A DNA stretch of 64,000 nucleotides from an uncultured Clostridia bacterium (GTDB lineage Bacteria; Bacillota; Clostridia; Oscillospirales; Acutalibacteraceae), in assembly GCA_937877675.1 (NCBI GenBank), contig CALEIS010000135.1:190362-254361 (forward strand), given 5' to 3'. The position numbers and the translations under genes are program-made. The notes below the pieces were generated by a model. It worked only from the letters and a program-made list of their open reading frames with translations. It was not told the origin of the DNA and searched no databases. Within the stretch, counting starts at the first letter, position 1, and every line of letters starts with the position of its first letter. Positions 31,005 to 38,661 of the stretch are shown here, in pieces.

Positions 31005-31478
31005 ATGATACCTACTCAACCTTATTCACCACATCCATTATTGCCTATACCTCCTATGCCTGATGATGTTGTAAAAACAATCAGAAAACATGTAGATGAT
31101 AGACTTGATGAAGTAATGGCAGGTAAAGACGAGAAGTTATACCACGAATTTGAGAAATATATTTGTCACATCCTTGAAAAGCATAAGAAAACTTGCTACA
31201 AGCATGATGACGATGAAAGTCTTACTTATAAAAAATCACCAATGGAAGCACTTTACTGCACTCTTCACAAACATCAGAAATGTATTCATGAAGGTAAGTC
31301 TATGATGGAAGTAGAACACGAAATTTGGAAAGAGCATGATTTATGCCCTGAAGAAAAACGAGTTCTCGCTTCTCTTCTCAGAGCAGACGGCCCTTACACT
31401 TTAGCAGGAATGATTGGTATGCCTTATGAAACTTATATTGAGTTCATGGGCAAACTAGGTGAACGCTTTGTAGATTAA
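31005..31478 (+). CDS. Unknown 157-aa His/Cys-rich protein
   Basis: A Pro-rich start (TQPYSPHPLLPIPPMP), then a helical body with His and Cys (YICHILEKHKKTCYKHDDD, LYCTLHKHQKCIHEG). Good ribosome site (AAGGAAAT). Co-transcribed with the Cys-rich gene 80 bp upstream and ended by a terminator. Possible metal binding is inference. Confidence 0.65.
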   Translation: MIPTQPYSPHPLLPIPPMPDDVVKTIRKHVDDRLDEVMAGKDEKLYHEFEKYICHILEKHKKTCYKHDDDESLTYKKSPMEALYCTLHKHQKCIHEGKSMMEVEHEIWKEHDLCPEEKRVLASLLRADGPYTLAGMIGMPYETYIEFMGKLGERFVD

Positions 31479-31500
31479 TAACTTAACCATAAATGTATTG

Positions 31501-31530
31501 GGGCTGACCAATAAAGGTCAGCCCTTTTTT
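31501..31530 (+). terminator. Terminator
   Basis: GGGCTGACC/GGTCAGCCC, 6-nt loop, TTTTTT. Confidence 0.9.
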
Positions 31531-31531
31531 A

Positions 31532-32257
31532 TTACATTCTTTTATCGTTATTCTTCAAGTTTCTAAACTCTACCTTGAATGTTGTTTCAATCAAATCCTC
31601 TGTTCTAAATCTTCTAGGACTTTGATTTACATTTCCTAATGTCTCAGGGCATTCGTTGAAGAATTGGAAATAATGAGTTCCTTTATAACCCCACTTCTCT
31701 AATTCTTTTAGAATTTTATTAGCCTTTTCCTCATTGGTAATCTCAGGGTGAATTGTAGTTCTTGTCTCAAACGGAACATTATTACTAATCATGTATTCAA
31801 GTAACTGTTCCATATGCCATCTAAGCATACTGTTACCGTGGAACTTCAAGTATTCATTAGGAAGGTCAGGGTATTTGTAGTCCAAGGCTACATAATCTAT
31901 CAATCCGTCCTCAATCATCTCAATAACCAAGTTAGGATTAGAACCATTAGTATCTACCTTTACCTTGAACCCTTGCTCTTTACACCACTTCGCACTGTCA
32001 ATTAGATAGTCTCTGTGGAGGGTACATTCACCACCACTGAATACTACATAATCAATGAGATTCTTACGAGAGAGAAGATAATCCTTTATCTCTTGTGGGT
32101 TTAACTCAGGAAGTTGCCCTTTCCATAATTGAACATTATAACAATAGCCACATCGGAAATTACATCTGCTGCTAAACAGAACACAAGATGTATAACCTCT
32201 CATGTCAATCATGGAAAGTTTCTCCACACCACATACTTTACTAAACACATTACTCAT
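31532..32257 (-). CDS. nrdG: Radical SAM protein, anaerobic ribonucleotide reductase activase
   Basis: 241 residues. SRCNFRCGYCYN gives the CxxxCxxC [4Fe-4S] site (about 32-40), then VFSGGECTLH and KVDTNGSNP, standard for NrdG/activase-type radical SAM enzymes. It would generate the glycyl radical on NrdD (38661-40601 with 37607-37783). Overlaps the adjacent methyltransferase by 4 nt. Confidence 0.85.
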   Translation of the reverse strand: MSNVFSKVCGVEKLSMIDMRGYTSCVLFSSRCNFRCGYCYNVQLWKGQLPELNPQEIKDYLLSRKNLIDYVVFSGGECTLHRDYLIDSAKWCKEQGFKVKVDTNGSNPNLVIEMIEDGLIDYVALDYKYPDLPNEYLKFHGNSMLRWHMEQLLEYMISNNVPFETRTTIHPEITNEEKANKILKELEKWGYKGTHYFQFFNECPETLGNVNQSPRRFRTEDLIETTFKVEFRNLKNNDKRM

Positions 32258-33219
32258 ACTTTTCTCTTTATTAGAATTCTTGTATAAAGTGCTTTTCTAT
32301 CGAGAACAGGGCCTCTTGTTCTCAAAACTTTGCCACTTTTTTCTTCGTATTCTGCATTTTCACCACAGATAAATCCGTTCACATAATCACTTTGAGAAAA
32401 CCTATTGAAAATTCCTACAATTTCAAATAAATCCTCTCTCTGCCTATCAATGTAAGTAACAGGAACTCCCATCAGACCATCATAATCAACAGGGATGTCT
32501 TTACTGTTTTTCACATGAATAGCATCCAAGTTATCATACTTAGGATAATCTTTTTCATTATAATGACATACAGGTTCAATTCCTTTATTATCTTGTGAGA
32601 TGTCAAAGTTAGTATACCACCTTACACCATCCACTCTGATGTATTTTACACCTTTTTCATCTATTCTACTTGCCTTTTCACTTAAAGGATAATCATCAGG
32701 AACTCTAAACTCCCTGTCACCACTATGTATTGAGACACCAAGTCTCACCTCATTTCTCTTGAAATATGGAAACACTTCCTTTGTCACCACTCCTTTATTC
32801 GTTCCAAGAGTAATGAACTTCTTACCGTGTTCCATAATCAACTTCAAATGTTGTCTGAATAAAGAGAATGGAGGATTAGTAACAACTATATCACATTGCT
32901 TCAAAAACTCAATACATTCTTCACTTCTGAAATCTCCATTACCTTTCATTACAGTTAGTTGCATTTCATCTTTATTGATGTCCTCTAATGTACCATGAGG
33001 ATAAGAAGTACAGATAAGACGCTTCAACCCTAACTTATCAAAATTATCAAAGAAGTATTTTCTAAAATTAGAATAGTGGTCGTCACAGTTGCAATATACA
33101 GTTTTATCCTTGAAGAAATGAGTATAATACTTCATTTCTTTTTCAATATCTTCATACGAAGTATAAAATTCATCTGCCTTTCTTCTTTTGGCATCATTTA
33201 ATGTATTTCTAGTTCCCAT
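32254..33219 (-). CDS. Adenine-specific methyltransferase, EcoRI-like
   Basis: 321 residues. DEFYTSYEDIEKEM near the start, VYCNCDD, and the catalytic TNPPFSLFRQHL (about 114), followed by DYPKYDNLDAIHV and GLMGVPVTYID. This arrangement is that of the EcoRI-methylase-like family common in phages. A shorter paralogue lies at 49090-49893. Start and stop overlap both neighbours. Confidence 0.88.
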   Translation of the reverse strand: MGTRNTLNDAKRRKADEFYTSYEDIEKEMKYYTHFFKDKTVYCNCDDHYSNFRKYFFDNFDKLGLKRLICTSYPHGTLEDINKDEMQLTVMKGNGDFRSEECIEFLKQCDIVVTNPPFSLFRQHLKLIMEHGKKFITLGTNKGVVTKEVFPYFKRNEVRLGVSIHSGDREFRVPDDYPLSEKASRIDEKGVKYIRVDGVRWYTNFDISQDNKGIEPVCHYNEKDYPKYDNLDAIHVKNSKDIPVDYDGLMGVPVTYIDRQREDLFEIVGIFNRFSQSDYVNGFICGENAEYEEKSGKVLRTRGPVLDRKALYTRILIKRKV

Positions 33220-34031
33220 TATTCGTATCTATCTAACTCCAAGAATTTACTAATACTCAATGCAAACACTTCACAACCATTACGCTCAAAGTGTGCATCT
33301 TCGTGATAGTGACCGTTGAACCAATACTTAGGATTGAACTTGGCAATGATTTTATCAATGTTCTCACGTTCTTCCTCAATAGTTTCTTTCAAACCCTTGG
33401 GGAATTTCTTGTTAGGTTGCCAGAAGTCACCCTCTTTCTCACGGATTGCCCAGTTCTCTACAAAGTGTGACTTCATACATTCAGGAGGTGTCGGCCCACT
33501 ATGAGCAAATACTCCGTAAAATTCAGATGCTTCCATCTTATCATACAAATCATACTTCATGTATTCGTCATCCCAATAAGTGAAGCCTAATACACGATGT
33601 CTACCACTTCTGTCAATGGAGATAGAACCAGGAACTACGAGATAACGCTTACCATTATGACTAATAACAGTATCGCCATCTCTTAAACAATGGATATTAT
33701 CAAACCAATCCCACAACTTACTATCTTCTGCGTACTTGGAAGGGTCATCATGATTACCTCTGAATACCCATACATCATTGTTGTTACCCTTTGCCCACTT
33801 ATCCAATTCCTTCAACCACTTTACATCACCATAAGGCTTATAATCACTATCTTTGTAATCATACCGATAAAATCCTACACCAATGTCTCCAAGGATGATG
33901 ATGTCTGTATTCTCGAAACCACCACACTTATCAACACTATCAAAAAATCCTTTGTGCTCCTCTTCATCTCTAAGGCAACCATGAATATCACCACAGAGTA
34001 AGCACATGTCATGTTTAAGTTCGTATTCCAT
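33219..34031 (-). CDS. Metallophosphoesterase
   Basis: 270 residues from MEYELKHDM. Motifs CGDIHG (about 12), LGDIGVG (about 43), FRGNHDD (about 90), HSGPTP (about 175) and NGHYHED (about 250) complete the dinuclear-metal site. Substrate unknown. The longer frame start (34076) falls inside the promoter. A terminator-like hairpin sits in its 5' leader. Confidence 0.88.
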   Translation of the reverse strand: MEYELKHDMCLLCGDIHGCLRDEEEHKGFFDSVDKCGGFENTDIIILGDIGVGFYRYDYKDSDYKPYGDVKWLKELDKWAKGNNNDVWVFRGNHDDPSKYAEDSKLWDWFDNIHCLRDGDTVISHNGKRYLVVPGSISIDRSGRHRVLGFTYWDDEYMKYDLYDKMEASEFYGVFAHSGPTPPECMKSHFVENWAIREKEGDFWQPNKKFPKGLKETIEEERENIDKIIAKFNPKYWFNGHYHEDAHFERNGCEVFALSISKFLELDRYE

Positions 34032-34035
34032 AATA

Positions 34036-34066
34036 AAAGAAAAAGGCGTAAAGTTTCCCTTACGCC
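34036..34066 (-). terminator. Terminator-like hairpin in the phosphoesterase leader (possible attenuator)
   Basis: GGCGTAA/TTTACGCC followed by TTTTTCTTT lies between the transcription start and the ATG at 34031, so full expression requires reading through it. Confidence 0.6.
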
Positions 34067-34067
34067 C

Positions 34068-34096
34068 ATTATACATTAGTTCTTATAAATTGTCAA
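34068..34096 (-). promoter_or_regulatory. Sigma70-like promoter
   Basis: TTGACA, 17-nt spacer with AGAACTAATG, TATAAT; overlaps the stop of the upstream gene. Confidence 0.85.
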
Positions 34097-34689
34097 CCGT
34101 AAGTGTAATAAATGTTACCATTTTTTGCTTGAGTGAAATAAATCTGTACATCGTTAGCATTCATCTCACCGTTTGATTCTTGGACAGTATCAATTACGAA
34201 ATTCTTCCATTCATCTTTACCTCTCCAATTATCATTAGCCATCTCAAGCACTTGTTCAAAATCGTAGTCAGTTACATCTTCACCACAAACTTCTGCCCAA
34301 CCATCGAATACCTCTTTTTCGAGTGTCTCCAATTGAACATACTTATTAGCAAAGTCAATGTCTGCTTCTTCGATATAGCCACCTCTCTTAATCCAAGAAG
34401 GGCCGTGAGCATCAGCAATCTCTCTTTCCTTACCATAAATGTCAGAAGGATTGTTATGACCATTGATTACGATTTGTTCGCCATCTACCATCTCATAGAC
34501 AATAGGACTGTCAATTGCAGCTTGCTCTAATACGAGATTGTACTTTTCCTTGAGGTATTCACTCACCTTATCGAATGCCTCTTGCTCAGAAAGAACTTTT
34601 TTAGATTTTACTACAAATGATTCTTTAGGAGTTGCACTTTCCGTCAATACTCCACTAACCTTTAGAATTGTAATATTATACTCAAACAT
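34093..34689 (-). CDS. Candidate internal head protein with MFEY-type targeting sequence
   Basis: 198 residues from MFEYNITILKVSGVLTES. LTE at 15-17 is the predicted prohead-protease site, followed by the family's VVKSKK and LKEKYNLVLE. The remainder is acidic (WAEVCGEDVTDYDFEQVLEMAND). It follows its paralogue 34695-35312 directly. Confidence 0.65.
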   Translation of the reverse strand: MFEYNITILKVSGVLTESATPKESFVVKSKKVLSEQEAFDKVSEYLKEKYNLVLEQAAIDSPIVYEMVDGEQIVINGHNNPSDIYGKEREIADAHGPSWIKRGGYIEEADIDFANKYVQLETLEKEVFDGWAEVCGEDVTDYDFEQVLEMANDNWRGKDEWKNFVIDTVQESNGEMNANDVQIYFTQAKNGNIYYTYG

Positions 34690-34694
34690 AACCA

Positions 34695-35312
34695 TTAATA
34701 ATAACTTGTTCCACTTTGAGGTTTACCATCCCACAATGTTGCATACATGTAAGATTTGATTTTGCAACCAGGTCTTCCACTCCAATCAGAAATCTTTCTT
34801 CTAAATGGCTGAGCACCTTCTACAGGTTCAGGAGTAGGAACACATGTGTAATGTCCCCAATGCTTACCATCTTCCTTTCTCTGTGACTTTACCTTTATCA
34901 ATGTAACAGAAGTATCTGTCATTTTCAACACTTTGAAGAAATCAATATTGGTCTGCTCATAACCCCAATCAGCTACAAAGTATTGTGGCTCAGCAGTTTG
35001 TGTGGGCTATTCCTTTACCTTATTCTTTGAACCAGCAGGTCTACCTCTTCTCTTAGCAGTAGGCTTATTGAAAGAAGCTCCACCTTGAGTATTCCCTGTT
35101 GTTACATTACTTGGCTCTTCATTGTCAAATCCACTTACTGAGAATTCTTCTACAACCAAACCATACTTCTGCTCATAGAAATTTGCCACCTTGTTATACA
35201 AAGTGTTCTCATCAAGTTGTGACTTGCTCTTTACTACAAGATTTTTATTAGGGAGTACACTTTCCGTCAATACTCCACTAACTTTTCTAATTTCAACTTT
35301 ATACTCGAACAT
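34695..35312 (-). CDS. Candidate internal head protein with MFEY-type targeting sequence, one in-frame TAG
   Basis: 205 codons; TAG at 35009-35007 joins a 101-codon frame (ending RRGRPAGSKNKVKE) to the in-phase frame that continues PTQTAEPQYFVADWG. N-terminus MFEYKVEIRKVSGVLTES with LTE at 15-17. The middle has an AT-hook-like RRGRPAGSK, suggesting DNA contact; the C-terminus is rich in aromatic and Gly residues. Confidence 0.65.
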
Positions 35313-35323
35313 GTTGAAATTAT

Positions 35324-36349
35324 TTATTCAACTGTACTGAGTAATCTGTTGTGAAATCTTAGATAATCTCCTACTGTAATGCCATTATCAAAACATAAAG
35401 TATTGAGCATGTTTGTGATTCTCTCTCCCTTGGTGTATCTCACCCCCTTTGGAATCTCTTTATCTGTCAAGAAATCCTCACACTTCTTCACCCATCTGTT
35501 AATCTCATCGTAACCAATAGGCTGCTCACTCTTCTTATAGATACCATATAACTCCGCAAGTTCAGTATACTTCTCTAAGTATTTCTCTTTCAAAGCCTTC
35601 CATCTCTTGTTGATAATGGCATAAGGAATACCTGCAACATAGAATACATAACCCTCTACTTCACAACCCTTTACATCAATCTTTCCATTGATAAGAGACT
35701 TGGAACTCTCAGCCAATTTGTCAAGTAGATTAGGAATATCTGACAATTCACAATTCTTGGGAATGTCAACTACTGTATCAATGTCCTCAGTAGGAATCAT
35801 CTCATCAATGAGGTAACACTTAAAACCTTTGTCAGCAGTAATTGTAAAGTACGTCTGAAGTTCTTTCAAAACGAAGTCAACATCCTCATCTTCAACATTA
35901 CCCTTGAACTTACGAATAACAACAGCACCCTTTTTGCCCATACGAACCTTATGATACTTGGTAGCTACTATGGTAACAGTATTGTCAGCATCATAGTATT
36001 CTTGAGGAGCATAAATCAACTCACCCTCAAACTCAAAAGCACCATACTTACGCTTCATCTTCAAAAGTTCCATGAGCATGTGCGTCTGTAAGTGTTCTAC
36101 AAGAGCTTGGTGACTAGGTTCTCTGCTAATGTTATCATACTCACCTCTTGCAGTTTTGATAAGGATTCTGTTATCATCTCCTACCTTGACTGCAAAACAT
36201 TGACCATCAATCTTTTCAGTAACTCCACCTCCAATACCAAGGGTAAGAAGGTGAAGTTCCTTACGGTTATCAATAAGTCGTGGTTTGAATTGAGTTCTCA
36301 AACGCTTACGACTTACCTTATTCATCTTTATTGTAGAAATTTTATTCAT
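35324..36349 (-). CDS. ATP-dependent nucleic-acid ligase / nucleotidyltransferase
   Basis: 341 residues from MNKISTIKMNK, the ATG overlapping the upstream TGA. Motif I is EKIDGQCFAV (KxDG lysine, about 44), motif III/IIIa is FEFEGELIYAP, and later GYVFYVAGIPYAIIN. The covalent-nucleotidyl core is clear; whether it seals RNA or DNA is not. A conventional DNA ligase is present at 54156-55364, so an RNA-directed role is plausible. Coupled to a polymerase-beta-type nucleotidyltransferase. Confidence 0.75.
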   Translation of the reverse strand: MNKISTIKMNKVSRKRLRTQFKPRLIDNRKELHLLTLGIGGGVTEKIDGQCFAVKVGDDNRILIKTARGEYDNISREPSHQALVEHLQTHMLMELLKMKRKYGAFEFEGELIYAPQEYYDADNTVTIVATKYHKVRMGKKGAVVIRKFKGNVEDEDVDFVLKELQTYFTITADKGFKCYLIDEMIPTEDIDTVVDIPKNCELSDIPNLLDKLAESSKSLINGKIDVKGCEVEGYVFYVAGIPYAIINKRWKALKEKYLEKYTELAELYGIYKKSEQPIGYDEINRWVKKCEDFLTDKEIPKGVRYTKGERITNMLNTLCFDNGITVGDYLRFHNRLLSTVE

Positions 36350-37203
36350 TTGCAATCATCTTCTAATTGTTCATTCCACCACTCTTTGATTTCAGAAGGA
36401 TAATCAAAACCTTCACGTTCCATTTCATCAATGTATTCCTTAACAATGAAGTCAATCCTATCGAAGAGGGGATGCTCAGGGTCACTAATCAAAGACCATA
36501 CATCCATTACATTTCTGAAACTGTGTCTTACATCAATTACATCAAGAAGAATGTACAAGATTTCTTCAGGGTCATTTGTAACGAGTTTCTTTTCAATAGT
36601 CTTGACAGTCTTATTGATACGTCCATTCTTACCCTCATAAGAACGAGTCATTCGGAACAACCCATGTCTCTGGTCAAAGTACAGACGGTCAAAGTAAAGA
36701 ACTGTGCCATCCTCATTTGTATGAACAACAGTATCCTTGTACTTGGAGATAGCACGAATAAGACCATTACGTGTAGCAGATTTCCACGGAGTATCACCAT
36801 CTGTCATCATTCCCCATTCTGCCATACCTACATTTTCCACAGGCATCAAATCAACCTGTACATAACGGTCAGTACGCTTGCCATCCTTATCAAAGATAGG
36901 GAAAGGTATGCTGTGAATGTCTAAACCTTTAGAATAATTGTATTCAGGAAGTGTTACATACAAATCGTTCAAACGCTTGGTAATCCCTTCCTTATCCAAT
37001 CCTAAACGTCTCATCGCTACATTTACATCAAATGCAATGTCAATGTCTCCACAACTTTCACGAACTAAGAATGAACCACAAGGTACATACTCTCCAATTA
37101 CCAAACCAAGGGCTTGATAGATATGTTCTCTCAGAACTTCATAAGTAGTTTCCATTTCCTCCTTATGAATTCGTCCTACTGTCTTTAGTGCTTTGCCTCC
37201 CAT
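36346..37203 (-). CDS. Polymerase-beta-type nucleotidyltransferase
   Basis: 285 residues. CGSFLVRESCGDIDIAFDV (about 42-60) is the GSxxR...DxD active site; the third carboxylate is probably in YVQVDLMPVE (about 115). Family members add nucleotides to RNA or DNA ends or to antibiotics. It overlaps the downstream ligase gene by 4 nt and the upstream gene by 19 nt, so an end-repair partnership is likely. Confidence 0.75.
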   Translation of the reverse strand: MGGKALKTVGRIHKEEMETTYEVLREHIYQALGLVIGEYVPCGSFLVRESCGDIDIAFDVNVAMRRLGLDKEGITKRLNDLYVTLPEYNYSKGLDIHSIPFPIFDKDGKRTDRYVQVDLMPVENVGMAEWGMMTDGDTPWKSATRNGLIRAISKYKDTVVHTNEDGTVLYFDRLYFDQRHGLFRMTRSYEGKNGRINKTVKTIEKKLVTNDPEEILYILLDVIDVRHSFRNVMDVWSLISDPEHPLFDRIDFIVKEYIDEMEREGFDYPSEIKEWWNEQLEDDCK

Positions 37204-37493
37204 AAAATTGTATCGTAATCTGATTCGTTAATTTCGTTAGTCTCCATGTGTCGCCATAATCCTACCACAGTGAGTCTGTGTTCGTCAAGCTCAAACTTAC
37301 GAGGATGTCCTGCAAATTCTCCCAAAGTCTGTACTATCTTTTTGAATTTCTGTTTACCAAATATCTTATACATCTGTCCTTGTGTCCAATCGACAGTTTC
37401 AGTCTTGTAAAGCTCTTGGTAACGGAAGTAATCTCCTTCCAACACAATTACCCATTCGTTAGGTATTCCGTATAATACTCCTGTAAATTTCAT
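37185..37493 (-). CDS. Unknown 102-aa protein
   Basis: Starts MKFTGVLYGIPNEWVIVLEG, 9 nt after TATAAT. Contains basic helical segments (MYKIFGKQKFKKIVQTLG). It overlaps the nucleotidyltransferase gene and heads that operon (37493 to 34695). Function unknown. Confidence 0.65.
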   Translation of the reverse strand: MKFTGVLYGIPNEWVIVLEGDYFRYQELYKTETVDWTQGQMYKIFGKQKFKKIVQTLGEFAGHPRKFELDEHRLTVVGLWRHMETNEINESDYDTILWEAKH

Positions 37494-37502
37494 GGCACAG
37501 TT

Positions 37503-37531
37503 ATTATACTACAACTCCTAATCTCTGTCAA
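37503..37531 (-). promoter_or_regulatory. Sigma70-like promoter of the ligase-nucleotidyltransferase operon
   Basis: TTGACA, 17-nt spacer, TATAAT, 9 nt, ATG. Confidence 0.85.
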
Positions 37532-37546
37532 TACTTTTTTGAAGAA

Positions 37547-37573
37547 AAATAAAACCCTCCATCTCAGGAGGGT
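37547..37573 (-). terminator. Terminator of the NrdD operon
   Basis: ACCCTCC/GGAGGGT with a 6-nt loop, then TTTATTTTT, directly before the next promoter. Confidence 0.85.
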
Positions 37574-37606
37574 CTATTATTACATTCTGTTATCGAGGTT
37601 TAGTAA

Positions 37607-37783
37607 TCAGCAACCACAAGAGCATTGACAACCCTTGACCTTAAAGAACTCACGCTCAGCGAATTCTGACTTCTTACCAACATTGAATGAATTAACATTA
37701 CGATAGTAACCCATTACACGAGAGAATACCTCACAACGCTGTCTCTCACCCTCATACTTACTTAAAAATTCTTTCTTGCCCAT
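37607..37783 (-). CDS. NrdD glycyl-radical C-terminal domain as a separate 58-aa protein
   Basis: Contains CEVFSRVMGYYRNVNSF, the RVxGY glycyl-radical loop, followed by VGKKSEFAERE as in the C-terminal end of anaerobic ribonucleotide reductase, and ends CQCSCGC. The large subunit (38661-40601) stops before this region, so the enzyme appears split, with a methyltransferase gene between. Stop TGA, then a terminator. Confidence 0.75.
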   Translation of the reverse strand: MGKKEFLSKYEGERQRCEVFSRVMGYYRNVNSFNVGKKSEFAEREFFKVKGCQCSCGC

Positions 37784-37881
37784 AATTGTATAACTATTTA
37801 CATGCTACTTTTTGCTATTTCTCTTTTATTATTTCTGAATTTCTGTTGAATTTCCTTATTCATTGTCGTAGCATCAATGAC

Positions 37882-38661
37882 TTATGAAAAATCAACAATT
37901 TCTAATCTTTTTTTGGCATACTCAGTTTGAGCTTCTGATAGTTCAATGCCTATGTAACTCATACCCAAGTTCTTACATGCCATTCCTGTTGTCCCTGTTC
38001 CACTAAAAGGGTCAAGTACAACCATTCCCTCTTTACCGTATAATGACAATAACTTCTCACACAACTCTGTGGAATATGTGCATTTGTTCAAGTCATTAGT
38101 TCCATCGTTATTCTTTGCTTCAATGAAGTTGTAATAACACTCATAAAACTTCTGTCCATGATGACTAACACTCTTCACAGCCTTGTTTGTAGTGAATGTT
38201 TTTATCTCATCCTTTCTACAGAGAACAAACACATGCTCCCAAATTCTTGTCAACTGAGTGGCTGATACATTATTAGGAATAGCACTTCTTTTCTTCCAAC
38301 AAATGTCATCTGCCATTGTGAAGCATGTATTCCTAAAGATGTCTGCTAATGTCAAATACATACATTCTGTGTTCATTCCACCATAGTTCATGTTCCATAA
38401 GATTACTCCATTAGGTTTCAATACACGCTCAAACTCTTTGAAGTATTGAAGCATCCACTCAGAGTATTCTTCATTCGTCATTGTATCAAGTCTGATGTCA
38501 TAACGAACAGTAGGATGTCCCTTTGTGTTCTGCTTTCCTAATGTTGCTCCACCTTTTTTATTCGTATTATAAGGAGGAGAGGAAAGAATGATGTCGATAG
38601 AATGGGAGGGGTGGTTTTTCAACCACCCCAATGAATCACAGTTATGAAGTTGAAGATTCAT
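37882..38661 (-). CDS. Beta-class DNA methyltransferase (SPPY motif)
   Basis: 259 residues. The catalytic ILSSPPYNTN (about 32) precedes the AdoMet motif DPFSGTGTTGMA (about 218), the beta-class order; SPPY is common in N4-cytosine and some N6-adenine enzymes. Its ATG overlaps the NrdD stop (TAATG). Probably modifies phage DNA. Confidence 0.88.
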   Translation of the reverse strand: MNLQLHNCDSLGWLKNHPSHSIDIILSSPPYNTNKKGGATLGKQNTKGHPTVRYDIRLDTMTNEEYSEWMLQYFKEFERVLKPNGVILWNMNYGGMNTECMYLTLADIFRNTCFTMADDICWKKRSAIPNNVSATQLTRIWEHVFVLCRKDEIKTFTTNKAVKSVSHHGQKFYECYYNFIEAKNNDGTNDLNKCTYSTELCEKLLSLYGKEGMVVLDPFSGTGTTGMACKNLGMSYIGIELSEAQTEYAKKRLEIVDFS

